Position numbers and translations under genes: made by a program. The notes beneath the pieces are model-generated. The model did not search any database. It worked only from the letters and a program-made list of their open reading frames with translations, and had not been told where the DNA came from. DNA of 64,000 nucleotides from assembly GCA_905250075.1 (NCBI GenBank), contig CAJNOP010000204.1, forward strand, positions 124,001-188,000, in the 5' to 3' direction. Positions 23,322 to 35,315 of this stretch are shown here, one piece after another. Within the stretch, counting starts at the first letter, position 1, and each line of letters opens with the position of its first letter. The stretch comes from Rotaria sp. Silwood1 (Eukaryota > Rotifera > Eurotatoria > Philodinida > Philodinidae).

Positions 23322-24029
23322 AATAACATGATTTGAAAAAAAAAAGAACTTTTCGTTTTCTTTTTTTCCTTTGTTTGTTGTGTTTATTGAAACATTAGCG
23401 AGACACAATTTAGATAATCATTTTATTTACTTTAGATTAATTTGTGTTTATAATTTTTTTTTAAATTATTTTGTTCGACTCTCGTTCACGTTTGAGTTTA
23501 TGTTTTGATCATGCAACAAACAGATGGTGGTTTTTTAACAATAAAAATTTTCATATATCAATCATGAAACAAAGATTTTAATCAAATAAGAGAGTTTTAA
23601 ATACATTACCAAATCATATACAAAGACTAATGTATAATTTGAAAGAATTCAACTGTGAAAAATTGCGAAACACAATCTACCTACTATTACTAATAAAGGA
23701 TATTATAAAACTGTAGTAATTAGCATGGAGTTTCAATGTCCACGACTGAGTGAATCCTATGGATTAGCAAGAGCAGTGACATTCAAAACATTTTCTTTTG
23801 AATACTATCGCAGAAGTTTTTGAGTCGTGATGGATATCTCTATGACCTGGCGACACTCAGTGATGTTGTAAACTCATATTGAAAAACCATATACATACAG
23901 ACAAGATCTTTGATAGATCAAAGAATATCAATCTATTCTTTTTTCGTACACGAAATTAAACGACGATATGTATGCTTACTGGAATTTATTTGTCATAATA
24001 CAAACAAAAAAAAAGACATAAATTGGTTG
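23322..24029. other. Convergent intergenic region
   Basis: About 700 bp between the 3' ends of the SR-protein gene and the minus-strand hydrolase. AT-rich; no exon or clear repeat seen. Confidence 0.5.
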
Positions 24030-25961
24030 TTACAGTTTGGTTGTCATTGTCCAATCTTGTTCAAGATGTTGAAGCCATCGAAACATTAAATCAAATGCTT
24101 TTTCTCGAACAGATTGTTTCGATAAGAAAATATCATGTATAGCATTTTCAATTTCATAAACTGTTACATGCGAGCCAATCATAGCAGCAACACGTCGCAT
24201 AGCTTTTACATCAAGTATAAGATCAACTGAAAATAAATTATTCATTAGATATAAACTGAAGAACAAATATTGTGGATTATTTTGATTTAAATTTATTTGC
24301 TGACACAATTCAAATAGTAGTTTTCTATAAAATAATTATGTTAATGGTAGAAAAGTATGTTTTGCAAATCAGTCTATAACTAATGCTTCAATGAAAAGAG
24401 CATTAAAAGTGGACAAAATTCACCTTACGAGGGAATTACCTCAAGTGATCATCAATGTTTAAACTCATATTGAACTTACAGGTAGATCTTAGTGAGAATA
24501 GCAAAAGTCTACAATAGTTTGTCTCCGTTGGTCTTTGTCTTTACGTGATGATCAGATTACTGAATTTTTCGATTCATTTTTAAACATTTCTTAGAAGATT
24601 AAATAACAGAGTTTTTATTCAAAATCTTGTCTATAAATAGATCTAAACACTCTTAGAATACCCTAAAATTCTTTCGTCAAAATATTGAATTTCTAAAAAT
24701 AGGCCTTTGTCACAGATATATCATAAAGATCGAGTTTACTTAAAAATTCAATAAATCGACAAAAGAATATTCTTTTCGATTGAAACTTTCAGAATATTCT
24801 AAAAATTGATTAAAACTATCTATAGACAAAACTTTGAATAAAACCCCCTTAATTGATATAAGACGAATTTCGTTCACTTTTTAATGCTTTTTCCATTGAT
24901 GTATTAAGTTATAAACTGATTTGCAAAACATACTCTTTACTATTAAAATAATTATTTAGTAGTGAGAGAAACCAAATCTATGAAACATTCACAACTTAGC
25001 TTTAGAACTCATTGTGAGAATTACAGAAGTCACTATTCGACTGATTTCAATACAGAACAAAAAAAGTCTTATACCTTCTGCATATTCATCACGCCATGTT
25101 TTGTTTGCTCTCATCGAACGATTTGAACACATAAATAAAACTGGACATTTTACTGCAATTCGTCTTTTCACTAAATCTTGTTGAACTCTATGTACAGCAG
25201 AAAAAAATGAACCATGTAATCGAACTTTATCTATTGGTTTTTTATTTAAATCGAAATTCCATTCGCCTTTATCTGATACATGTATTGATCGACCATACCA
25301 ACCAGCATCTACATCTTGAGATTTATGTAGGTTCATAAGAATACGTATAAGTGCTGATTCAATTGGAGTTGATTCTATTGTAGCCAAATATGGACTAGTG
25401 AGAATAATAGCATCAATATCAGCATGTCTTAAACCAGAACATGCATATTGAATAGCAATAAGACCTCCTATACAACTTAATATAAAATATGAATTACATT
25501 TCTTTTTTATTTTTCTTACCAGTTGAATGTCCAAGAAGCAATATTTTTCTAGTTTTAGTCTTTGATTCTTTAATTATATGTTCAATTGAAAGTGTAATTT
25601 CTTCATCATATTCACGAAGATCAGTACAATAATGTTTATATTGATCATGTTCAGGTGAAATTATCGATCGACCACATTTACGCATATCAAGAGCATAAAA
25701 ATCATAACCTTGTTCTAAGAAACGTATACAAACATGGTCACTGTAATCAAAATAATATATATATCACAAAAAAACAACCAAAATTACTCACTGAAAATAA
25801 TAATCAATATATCCATGTAGATAAAGAATTGCTTTATATAAATGACTATTATTATTATTTGTCGTTCGAGCATGTAATAATGTAGCTTTATTGGGACCAA
25901 TTTTGTCCGATTTTAAGTTAAAAATAGTGGTTTCATATTCTACAGTTGGTATTTGTGCCAT
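24030..25961 (-). CDS. Alpha/beta hydrolase, serine aminopeptidase S33 / monoacylglycerol-lipase-like
   Basis: Four exons on the minus strand join in phase: 25961-25792, 25740-25520, 25467-25075 and 24226-24030; 326 residues. It shows the lid-less start AILYLHGYIDYYFHDH (oxyanion-hole HG), the nucleophile elbow GHSTGG (Ser about 129), and a C-terminal LILDVKAM (Asp about 267) and NAIHDIFLS (His about 292), giving a complete Ser-Asp-His triad. Family members hydrolyse acylglycerols or other esters; the exact substrate cannot be told. No signal peptide, so probably cytosolic. The first two introns are about 51-52 bp; the third is 848 bp and hosts a foldback element. Motif spacing resembles bacterial and fungal S33 enzymes (ADxVLDV..AMHDL) as well as animal MGLL. 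Confidence 0.88.
24326..24961. mobile_element. Foldback/MITE with about 100-bp terminal inverted repeats, in hydrolase intron 3
   Basis: The left end (24328 onward) and the reverse complement of the right end (24959 backward) align for about 100 bp at roughly 80% identity. AGTATGTTTTGCAAATCAG is identical in both, followed by similar TATAACT.AAT and CAATG.AAA.AGCATTAAAA blocks. Both ends abut TA (24326-24327 and 24960-24961), consistent with a TA target duplication. A second, inner pair pairs TTATTCAAAATCTTGTCTATA near 24617 with its complement near 24820-24845, so much of the element folds back. No transposase frame. Its 632 bp explain most of the 848-bp intron. Confidence 0.75.
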
Positions 25962-26379
25962 AATGTTAAAATGTTTTACTTTATGTTTGAAATTTACCGA
26001 CGGATTTTTTTTTAAAAGAAAGCAACAAATAATTTTTGTTTTTGTTAAAAAGAATTACTCATCCACGCGTCGATACAAGATATTGTGCTTGATGTTGGCA
26101 ATCATCCAAAGAATAAAGAAAAAATAGCAAACGATGTGATTAATAGTGAGCTGTATTCGACTATCTATGAAAAGCAAATCACGAAGGAAGAAACAAAATA
26201 AATGATTCGATGTACAAAAAAAAACATAATAATAACTCTAAAGAAAATACAGAAAGGATGTAATCGAAAGTAGACTTTAATTATGTTTTTACTTTTTCAC
26301 AGAAAACTTCGATACTATCTCGAATAGATTTAAAAACAACTTGTGTTTTGCTTTTTTTTCTTGATGACAACAGATCGTG

Positions 26380-27010
26380 GTCACGGTGAGTTGCATTCAA
26401 GTATCAGTTTATGTTGTTTTTTCGTAATGGCGCATTTCTTTTCATAAATCTTTAACAACGTAAAATATGATATTTCGATGTTTGATGAATAAAATAATGC
26501 ATGTTTATAATGTGCATGTGAGCGACGACGCCAGCAATATTCATTAAGACGAGGCTCAGGCGCCAAAATGTTAACATATCAAAAGATGTAGTGAAATTTT
26601 TCAAATTTTTTGGTTCATTAAGAATTTTACGGTCAGAATCGAGTTTGTGAATTCGCCATTGATAACAAGAACATGCATCATTTTGTACAAAATATTCCAT
26701 CCATATTCTATTGTGATACCAGCTTGGCTGATATGAAAGTTTTTTGATAATTTATTGAATAAGTTGTTAATTTTAGTTGAACAAAAGAATCATGATGTGA
26801 CGTATTGATATCATCTGGAAATGTTGTTTGATCATCAGAGAACAGAGACAAGGAAGAAAGGTTTTAAAATTCAAATAATGATAAACAAAATGACATAATA
26901 ATTTTCAATTCTATTCGTGCTTCATCTGTGCATGGCTTTCCATTAGAAATAAAAAATTCTCTATAGTCAGACGTTTATCAAGATGCATTTCTAAAGATTG
27001 TAATTTTGGC
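26380..27010 (-). pseudogene. Probable frameshifted gene remnant, family not recognised
   Basis: Reading the minus strand downward, one frame gives DDQTTFPDDINTSHHDSFVQ then LKLTTYSINYQKTFISAKLV and stops near 26712. The adjacent frame continues from about 26745 with YQPSWYHNRIWMEYFVQNDA then CSCYQWRIHKLDSDRK and FDMLTFWRLSLVLMNIAGVV, to a stop at 26452-26454. The amino-acid make-up and the codon use look like coding sequence, but the two parts are out of phase and overlap. A farther segment (MPKLQSLEMHLDKRLT near 27010-26950) may belong to it. A hydrophobic segment near the end could be a membrane helix. It could alternatively be a live gene with an intron I have not placed. Confidence 0.35.
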
Positions 27011-27351
27011 ATGATTGCAGTAGACAATTAATTGACAACTGGTCAAAAATCTCTACAATTCAGAAAATGATTTGTTGCAATACAACCATGACAGATTATC
27101 AATTTTCTGTCAAATTAACAGTTTTGGATGGGCATAGCCTACCCTTGATGTCACTACTGATCCGTATGATAAAATGCTTGAAACAACCGAATGAAAAGCA
27201 ATGATATATGTTATTTTTTTATCATTAACATTGCAAACAAAGAATGAAACAAGCAGAATTTTATCAAAATCTTTTCAATTGAGATAAGAACACCCATAAG
27301 CACGAGAACAAAAGAGAGAAAAACTTCTCATTCTATGCAAATTTTAACGTT

Positions 27352-28443
27352 ATGTACTCGATTCATTGGATAGCTGTTGGACTTCTCTTCGTAGGATATA
27401 TCAGTTTTTCATCAGCAACAATTTACTATGCACTAGAACCATTTCGACAGTAAATATATTTAACTACCAAACTATGTTTCTTTCATTTACTTATTTCTAA
27501 TAGAGACAAACCTCCCCTATATGGAAGTATCTATGCATATAATTCTCAATCAACAACATTTCGGTTTTATGCAAACTTCTCGTTTTATATTGATGATAAT
27601 GCAACATATTTATATGATTTTGAATCTGGACCTATTGCTGTGACAAATAATAGTCTATCTACAATATATTTTCCTATTCAATGTAATAACGCCTATCAAC
27701 GTTTATTCTTAATAGCATATAATATGCAAAATAACACCTATCAACAAAGTTCATGGACTTTAAAAAATGGAATTTTTCATTCTCTTCATTATGATCCACT
27801 TCGTGAACGTTTATTTGGTTTACGTGATCATGAGCTATTTACACTTATTATAGAAGAATATAATCTTACAACATTAAATCCAATTAAAGAATATACAAGA
27901 CAAAATGGTAAAAAATATGCATATCCTTATGCTTGGTGTTCAATATTTGATTATGAAGAAAATTGGATTGTTGAAGTTCGAACACGTTTAGAAAGTGCAA
28001 CATTCAATGCATATTTTATTAAAATGGATCTAAATCTTATTGATAAAAAAAAAGATATTGTTACAGAATTTCGTTTATTACCAGATATTCAAAACCTTTG
28101 TACAATGACGTATGATATTGAAACTAAAATTGCACTTGTGACATGGCAACATGGAGCAATAAATCAAAATATTGTTATGATGTATATGAATCCTTATACA
28201 GGTGAATTTCGAAATGAAACATTACTTTTAGAAACTGGTTTAGGATATGAAATAGATTCAATTAAAGCTGTTTATAATAAAAAAACAGGTCATGTTTTAT
28301 TTATGATTGATAAAGAAGCTGGAACACATACACAAACACAACAATGGATGGTTATTGTAGAATTTCATACAATGAAAATAATTGAAAAAAAACAAATCGA
28401 TACAATTAAGAATGTGTACTATTGGGAATTTTTTCTTTTATAG
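27352..28443 (+). CDS. Secreted protein of unknown family
   Basis: Two exons join in phase (27352-27449 and 27504-28443; 54-bp intron); 345 residues. The start codon opens a typical signal peptide (HWIAVGLLFVGYISFSSA). The mature part contains several N-glycosylation sequons (NFS, NAT, NNS, NNT, NLT, NET) and a regular alternation of short hydrophobic beta-strand-like segments (LFGLRDHELFTLII, CSIFDYEENWIVEV, TGHVLFMIDKEA) reminiscent of a beta-propeller, though no named repeat can be assigned. There is no C-terminal membrane helix or GPI signal that I can see. Bdelloid-type secreted proteins of this kind are often lineage-restricted; that is a guess. No function is proposed. Confidence 0.8.
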
Positions 28444-29750
28444 AAGAATTTAAGTTTGAGACTTTAGATAAAATAATAAAATATTTTGAAATTAGTCTTT
28501 AGATGAATAATGTACAGTTGACTGTAGTTTGAAAAGTGTCGGAACATTGTAGGAAATCAGCAGCTGGAATCTGATGTTTTGATTCTATGGACGAAATTTT
28601 TTTATTTCAATCAAAATCAATCTTTAGTTACGATTATCCCGTAGTGTAAAACTTGAATTCAATTGAAATTTCAGTACATACTTCATATCCTCGTTTACTG
28701 AATGATATTAAGTTGAATTGAATTATCAGTCAGCTTCATTCCTTTCTGTATTTATTCTCCTTGTCTACAGAGACATACTCTAGTTCAATCAGAAGTCTAT
28801 GTAAAATTGCGAACGAAATCAAAGTAGTGAAAAAGAAACATCTATCCTCAAGAATGAATGTATCCTTTTGAATTGACTTATACTCTCAGAGTTAGGTGCC
28901 AATTTGGAACTGTTACAGCTAATGCTAAACTAGAATGGATGAGAAAAATTGGTATCATTAATATACATTACTGTCATTTATCACAGAAGATACAGTGAGG
29001 TGATGCATTTACAAATCTATTCGCGAAGAAACTTGTATAAAATTAAATAATGCCATTTTAACGTTGATTATAAAGTTTGAAGTAAAACTTGAATTTCAAC
29101 AAGTTTACCAAAGTTTTTTAAACCTACAATACAACTTCTAAATTAGAACGATCATTACAAAAAAAAATTGGTTATGCGTCATCCCGATCACAAATTTTGA
29201 CCTGGCAACTCTGGTGTTGTGTATAGGGTGAGGACCAGGGGAAAAGGCGGATGTCTGTATATCTATGTATTTCTAGATGTTTCTAAGTATTTTAAGGTAT
29301 TTCTGAAGTAGAGAAATATTGGAAATACTTGAAAGTACGACATTTCCAGTGTGGTTTAATTATAAGAGTGTCCATTCTCATATTTGATTATTATCAACGC
29401 ATTCTTGCACGAAATAGTGTGTCTGAACAAGTAGTTGAATCTACTTGCTAGTTGCTTTTCTTTGAGACTCGACATATTTTGCCCGAGTTGATAATATAAT
29501 CTTCTTTCCTTTCATGTTTACTTATTATGATAAGTAAATATAAAAACACACACAACTAGCATAAAATTCAAATGATACAAACAAGTAGAAAAACAAATAT
29601 AACAAGATAAATGGATCAGTGACTAAATATGAATGCTGATAGTATGCATAATACAGAATATACAATTAAAAGAAGTTGATTATTGGTAGAGGTTTGAAAA
29701 AATGTTTTCAAAGAACAAGAACAATCGGTATGTAATTAGGGAGTAGACAA
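28444..29750. other. Gene-free stretch
   Basis: No exon chain seen. At 29262-29330 there is a TATTTCT-rich block similar to one at 31199-31270. Confidence 0.45.
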
Positions 29751-29755
29751 TTTGC

Positions 29756-30068
29756 TTGCAGTTACTTTTCAGTTTTGAGTAATTTCAATAGAAATTTTGC
29801 ACGCTTGATTAGATTGTTTTTTTTGGTAAGTTTTAGCTTTTGACTTGAGCTATAACTTTGTTCTCAACATCTCTTTTCGATTTGCTTGTGAAGCATAGTT
29901 ATGGAGAATAAATGAAAAGGTTGCGTAGCTTTTTCATTTACATTTCATAGCTATGTTAAAGAGAAACGTCAGGAAGAGATGTTGAGAGCAACGTTAGAGC
30001 TCAAATGAAAAGCTACAAGTGAGCAAAATTTCTATGGAAATTACTCAAGATTGACAAGTAGCTTGAAG
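29756..30068. repeat. Near loopless palindrome (foldback element)
   Basis: The left half (29756-29925) and reverse complement of the right half (29926-30068) share TTGAGTAATTTC.ATAGAA, then ATTTTGC, then TTTGAGCT/CTTGAGCT and CTCAACATCTCTT, out to the centre at about 29925. The left arm has roughly 30 extra bases. Overall identity by eye is 75-80%. Similar AATT(T)GCTTGCA sequences lie just outside each end (29749-29760 and 30091-30101) and might be a target duplication. No coding capacity. Confidence 0.75.
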
Positions 30069-30119
30069 TAAATGTTCCATTCCTATAAATAATTGCTTGC
30101 AAAGACCTGCATTTTTTGA

Positions 30120-30930
30120 TCGTTTTGATCGAGTTGATGAGTGAGGTTTGTTATTTTTTTCGTTGCTGCAGGCGCTACTTTTGTTGTTGCTATTGTGGTG
30201 GTTCAATTACTATTTATTGATGTTGTTGACCGTGAAACTAAAAGTGTGTTCAATCAAAACATTGATGTATTTGATGGTGTCATCGATGATGATGTTGATG
30301 CTGGAGCTGATTGTCCACTATCACAGTTTTATTTTTATGTGGTTTATTTTTTTCTCTAATAATTTTTATCATTAAATATTTGATTATTTGTAAAAGTTCA
30401 TAAAAAATTAGATGGTACCTATCTTGTCTCTTTTAATTCCAATGCTGTTCTAAGACCAGATTTACAATTTATTAATCTTTCTGAATTGGTATTACCATGT
30501 GTAATTATCAATGTAACTTGTTCGTTTTCTTTCAGCTAAAGTTCTGTCAATCATAAATTCTCTTTATTGTTATGACACAATTCAGTGATTTTTATCTACA
30601 ACGTATTCTCTTTGTTCATCCATTGACATTGTACCTGACTGCTTTACAGTTACCGTTGATGTTGGTGTGATTGTAGTTGTTGACGATGATGATAGAGATG
30701 AAAATAAATTATTCAGCATAAAATCGTATTTTTCCGGTATACGTCTATTTGCTTTAATCGATTCTGATTTCAAAGTTCTTATTTCAAAATTGACTTGGGC
30801 AATGATGATGTTAAAATACATGCACAAACAAACAGCACACACTAAAATAAAATGTGCCACAGTCTGTCTGCTGATTACTCATTCACCATTTTGTTTTTCG
30901 CATACAGCTTCACATAGTCCACTTAATTGA
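30120..30930 (-). pseudogene. Possible decayed gene with membrane segment and Ser/Thr-rich region
   Basis: A minus-strand frame ending at 30582 reads VCAVCLCMYFNIIIAQVNFE, a hydrophobic segment, then IRTLKSESIKANRRIPEKYD, then a Ser/Thr low-complexity run (SSLSSSSTTTITPTSTVTV). A T-rich acceptor (TTTTATTTTAG) lies just before it. Farther along the same strand (30330-30150) another frame gives CDSGQSAPASTSSSMTPSNT followed by TTTIATTKVAPAA, interrupted by two stops. This could be the remains of a small Ser/Thr-rich membrane protein gene or unrelated low-complexity sequence. Confidence 0.25.
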
Positions 30931-33368
30931 ACATACTGAACTTATGTATTTTCAAGTTGAGATGAACTACACACACTTTGTATATTTACAATTGCTAGCA
31001 GAAACATGAATTACGTTGACTCCTGCTGCCAGAGATTATTAAAATGATGTATAGCTTATCTCAACTGTATTTTCGTATTTTTATTTCTAGATTAGCTACT
31101 TTTTTGCACGAATGAGTTGGAACAATAATCATACGAGTGAGAAATCTTGAAATTTGGCACAAAGGAGTCATATTGGAAATTTGTTATATCTAAATTTTTC
31201 TATGTATTTCTATGCATTGCCACGTATTTCTAGAGATATTTCTGAAGTACAGAAATACATAGCAATGTACTTTTCTCTTTGCCACATTGTCATAAAAAAC
31301 TGGATAAAAAAAAGAGTTTAAAATAAATGTGATTTGAGTAGCGTAAATAAGCAAGAATAGGCTACAAACGACGTTTCATGACTAGCGCAAGTATACAAGT
31401 TAAAGTATATTCTATCTCTGTTTGAACGAATATGTTTTAGTTACACAGCCTCAAAAGAAAAATATTCTTGATCACGTTGGCTTTCGAAGACGCATTAATT
31501 TAATGAAGCACATTATTTTTGACAAAGAATAAGAGCTAAGAATACCGTCTAACTATGGAATAATGGAGGACTTAGTAAAAGTTATCAAAAAATCAATTAT
31601 TGCAAGTGAAGTGAAAATTTTCGACCGTATTTGGATAAATGTAAATTTAAAAAGCATTTAAAAAATCGGAAAAAACAACAAACAGAGACTTGATCAGCTA
31701 AAATCAAACTAGAAAGGAATCTGATAGGAACTGAATAATATGTCTATTCAGAATCTTAAAACAAGTCTTTATGAAATCTAATAAAATTCTGCCAAAATTT
31801 TTTCGGTTGTTCTCATCAAAATCCTGAGTAGATTCGAGAGTAAATCCTGCATTCACAATTCAAAAAATAATCTGGTCAGAAGTTTAAAAAAACTCTCAAG
31901 AGAATCTAGTTTAATCGTGAGGAATTCTTCAAACGAGAATTATTATGATTCAGACAGGATCGTGAATTAAATTTGATCAAATCCTTGAGATACAGAGTGC
32001 TAAAATATCCTTTCCGACTTTCTTTAGGAATGATCAGAATTGAGACGTGGCACAGAACGTAGATGCATCTTTATGATAGGCATGATGAAGCCGCTAATAT
32101 AGATAAAGCATTTTGCCATCAGTATTGAGTGAAATAATGTGCACTTGAGATTCGTATCCAAATATGAACCTTAGGTTTTAACGATTTTAGAAACAGCAAC
32201 AAATGTATAGGTATTTCTTTCAAAAACAAAAGTGATTATAAATCAATACTTGAATCATACAAAAAAAGTTTTATTCGATGTTTTTCATGACGAGTGATGT
32301 ATGCTAGTAAAAAGCAATAGGAATATATATTTGAGTTGTTGAACACTAGAGATTTTTATGCAAACATTTTGATACATGATCAAACGTTATATTTTTCAGA
32401 ACTATTTACATATATATGCATAAAAACACAACAAGAAATTCGTATTTCTTGAAGTAGTGGTGACGGATTCTTGTTCTCCATGTAGGAAGTAAGACTCTTC
32501 ATTTTGCTATCCTCAAATCTCTTTGTTCTAACGTTGAGTATACTTTAGAAAGATACTGAAGTGGTCATTGAGATCAAAAAAAGTTGCTGATTTTTTATTT
32601 ATTCATTTCTCAAATTATACAACAAAGAAAATACACTGTACTTTATTTTTTTAATGAAAGTGTCATATATCAGTCAAAAAGAAATATTGAACTATACCCC
32701 GCATGTTTTTATTCTTCAAGACACCTACTTTTTTCGAGTATTGAAATGGATACTATTTATCCCAAGTCATTTGATATTTTTCTCTTTCTAAGACATATTT
32801 CCTCGCGTAACAAAATGAAGAAATCGGCGTAGTATTTCAACGTATCCGCTTCAATATCCAATATATTAACATTGAGATAACTCTATTTTGATGGAACAAA
32901 CTAAAATACACTGTGCTGTTGTTAAGTGTTCTGCTATATTATTTGATAAGAATTCCGCAAATTCTGTAATTTCGAAAGTTTCTAAAAGAGTTGAAGCCCT
33001 TCAGATTACTTTCATTTGCTTTCTTTTGAAATATTTTGGTTGATCAAGATGCTCAATCAAGAGACAATGAACTTGTAAGAATTCTATTTCTATCATCGTA
33101 AAATTTCAACATGAATCATTCATTCTCTGGAAACTTCTCAAAACTATATTGCCGGCTCGAAGAACTACCGCTCTCAATCATAATTACTTAAAATAAAACA
33201 ACTATTCTCAAAATGAAGCAACTTTCGACCTCTTCTATTAGCATTTCTAGTCACATACTACTAAAATTCAGAAAACTTTATTGTGAAATAAATTTATTTT
33301 TCTTGAAAAGTCCAACTTTCACAACGAGCAAAAAGTCAGCCTTTTTATCACACAATGGCCAAAACTAT
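30931..33368. other. Gene-free stretch
   Basis: No exon or domain recognised. A TATTTCT-rich block at 31199-31270 contains a perfect 12-bp inverted repeat (CTATGTATTTCT with AGAAATACATAG). Confidence 0.45.
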
Positions 33369-34418
33369 TTAGTCGCCACCGCCACCGCCACAACCACCGC
33401 CGCCGCCACAACCTCCACCACCGCCGCAACCTCCACCACCGCCGCAACCTCCACCACCGCCACAGCCACCTCCGCCGCAACCTCCACCTCCATCACCACC
33501 TCCGCAACCACCTCCGCAACCACCTCCGCAACTACCTCCACCATCACCTGATGAACCCATGATAGGTACAACTATGACTGCACACGAACTTATGTAATGC
33601 GAGTATCTTAACTTATCTGTGGGAACGTTGCTGCCATAATTTACGTTGTATGTCTGCTTCCATTGATCAGCTGTTTTCTGATAAGCATCTGCAAGTGTAT
33701 TATTGTCAATAGAGTCATTATGATCAAGAAGGAAGCCACATAGTCTTATTGATGTTCTTTGATAAAATGATGGAAATCTCATATGTGTATGCCATATTAA
33801 ATCAATATCAAATGTCGGTACGATAATTTCACCTTGTTTGGCTAATTTCAAAAATGAAATATAATTTTGTATCATTTGTTCGAACCACTCTCTAGTTAAA
33901 TGATTCAAGTTTCTTGAAAATAAATCATGCCTCTTGAATTTTTCAAGAAAATCACGTTGACGAATTACGGCATTCGCCAAATCGAGTGAAGGAACAAAGT
34001 TTGTCAGATTCGGTTTTGTCTTGAAAACAGCAATTGAATGGTGCTTTTCATGCTCTTTCATTTTTACCCTTCTGTGCCTTTTATCGACAACATTACGGTC
34101 CGATAATTGCTGTGTACAGTCGTCATAATACGCAACTGGATGCAGACGATGAACATGCCAGATCCACTCGATTTGCCATGGAAGTTGTCGTTGTTGACGT
34201 CTAGTATTCATTTCTTGACGAGCCATGCGTTGACAATAATCTTCGATAAAATAATTCAATGTTTCTCCTGGTTCCGTCATTTCGGGATGTGCGGCCACTA
34301 AACGTAACAATACAATATGATCAACCAAAGCACGATACGAAAATTTAAATCTCTTTCCATCATGTGTAAGAATATGCGCACAATAGCGTGGTGTCGGAAG
34401 TGAGTGCGAGCTGCCCAT
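33369..34418 (-). CDS. Glycine-rich domain protein (GRDP / DUF1399-like)
   Basis: An intronless 349-codon frame. It has two copies of the family's His motif, WIWHVHRLHP (about 85-94) and LIWHTHMRFP (about 207-216), separated by a basic linker. These are characteristic of the DUF1399/GRDP family known from plants, fungi, oomycetes and some animals. From about residue 288 onward the protein is a Gly/Cys tail made of GGGCGGG-like units with one or two Asp. The GRDP family is loosely tied to stress and RNA-binding roles in plants; no function is established here. Starts MGSSHSLPTP, with Gly at position 2 (MGSS), so N-myristoylation is possible. No intron in a neighbourhood of intron-rich genes is unusual and may point to retroposition or horizontal origin. 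Confidence 0.85.
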   Translation of the reverse strand: MGSSHSLPTPRYCAHILTHDGKRFKFSYRALVDHIVLLRLVAAHPEMTEPGETLNYFIEDYCQRMARQEMNTRRQQRQLPWQIEWIWHVHRLHPVAYYDDCTQQLSDRNVVDKRHRRVKMKEHEKHHSIAVFKTKPNLTNFVPSLDLANAVIRQRDFLEKFKRHDLFSRNLNHLTREWFEQMIQNYISFLKLAKQGEIIVPTFDIDLIWHTHMRFPSFYQRTSIRLCGFLLDHNDSIDNNTLADAYQKTADQWKQTYNVNYGSNVPTDKLRYSHYISSCAVIVVPIMGSSGDGGGSCGGGCGGGCGGGDGGGGCGGGGCGGGGGCGGGGGCGGGGGCGGGGGCGGGGGD

Positions 34419-35315
34419 TTGTAAACCTTGCTTTGCAAAACAAATTTTCCGATTTTTTCGATATAACTTTCGCGTACAAAAATAGCAGTTGTGTGTTCAA
34501 GTAGAGAAAAAATGACAAAGTTGAAAAGTCTTGTGTTTAACAGACCTATAATCAGATAATACTGTTTATTAAATCAAGCAATCAACACTGGTAACACAGA
34601 CACTTGATTACAGAAATGGTTTGTCAGTTGAAAAAAATTAAAAAGATACACTGACTAGTTGTAAAGTCATACAATCATTAATTCTTGCTCATGTAGATTT
34701 TCATTCGAAAAATGTGTCACTTCCTAGTTACTTTACTTAGCCTTACAATTGATACTCATGAATATTCTACGTCTACGTCATATACGCTCGTGTGAATAAA
34801 AATATTTTTGACTATCGAAAGGACATGCATTCAGCCATGACTAAAAATATAGTGAGTCATGTCCATATATGAATAACCCTGACTGTAATTGCAAATGTGC
34901 ATCACAAAAAAATAAATGAGCGAATCGCGGTGTATTTTTGCACAATATACGTCGTACCATCAATGTTTTAACTAAAAGTTTGAAAGAAAGTATTAATTCA
35001 CGGCTCATCTCCACTTTTTTCATGCTTCATTCGAAAAAAAGGTACTTTTAAGATGTTGGACGTACCTTGGGTACTTTGTTTTTGTTCGAGATACTTACCA
35101 ATAAAAGCACTGCGTGCCATTTTCATTTGTGACAAAACAGGGAAGAAAACCTGCTCGATGATTTTCTTCTCCAATAAATGCAATACAAGGAAAGATGCCG
35201 ATGTTTATGACATAACGAATATGAAACTAAACAGCTTTCAGCAACAGTTAATTGTATTGCATAATATTTTAATTTATAAGAATTTCAATGAAATTAGAAC
35301 TTTTTTCTCAATTAT
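34419..35315. other. Upstream region of the GRDP gene
   Basis: No exon supported. Overlapping modest open frames on both strands (34.8-35.4 kb) have no recognisable domain and I treat them as chance. Confidence 0.4.

Noticed and set aside
33213-33571. Thr/Ala-rich and Val/Glu-rich frames opposite the GRDP tail
   Set aside because: They are antisense or frame-shifted readings of the GGC/TGC-rich repeat encoding the Gly/Cys tail.
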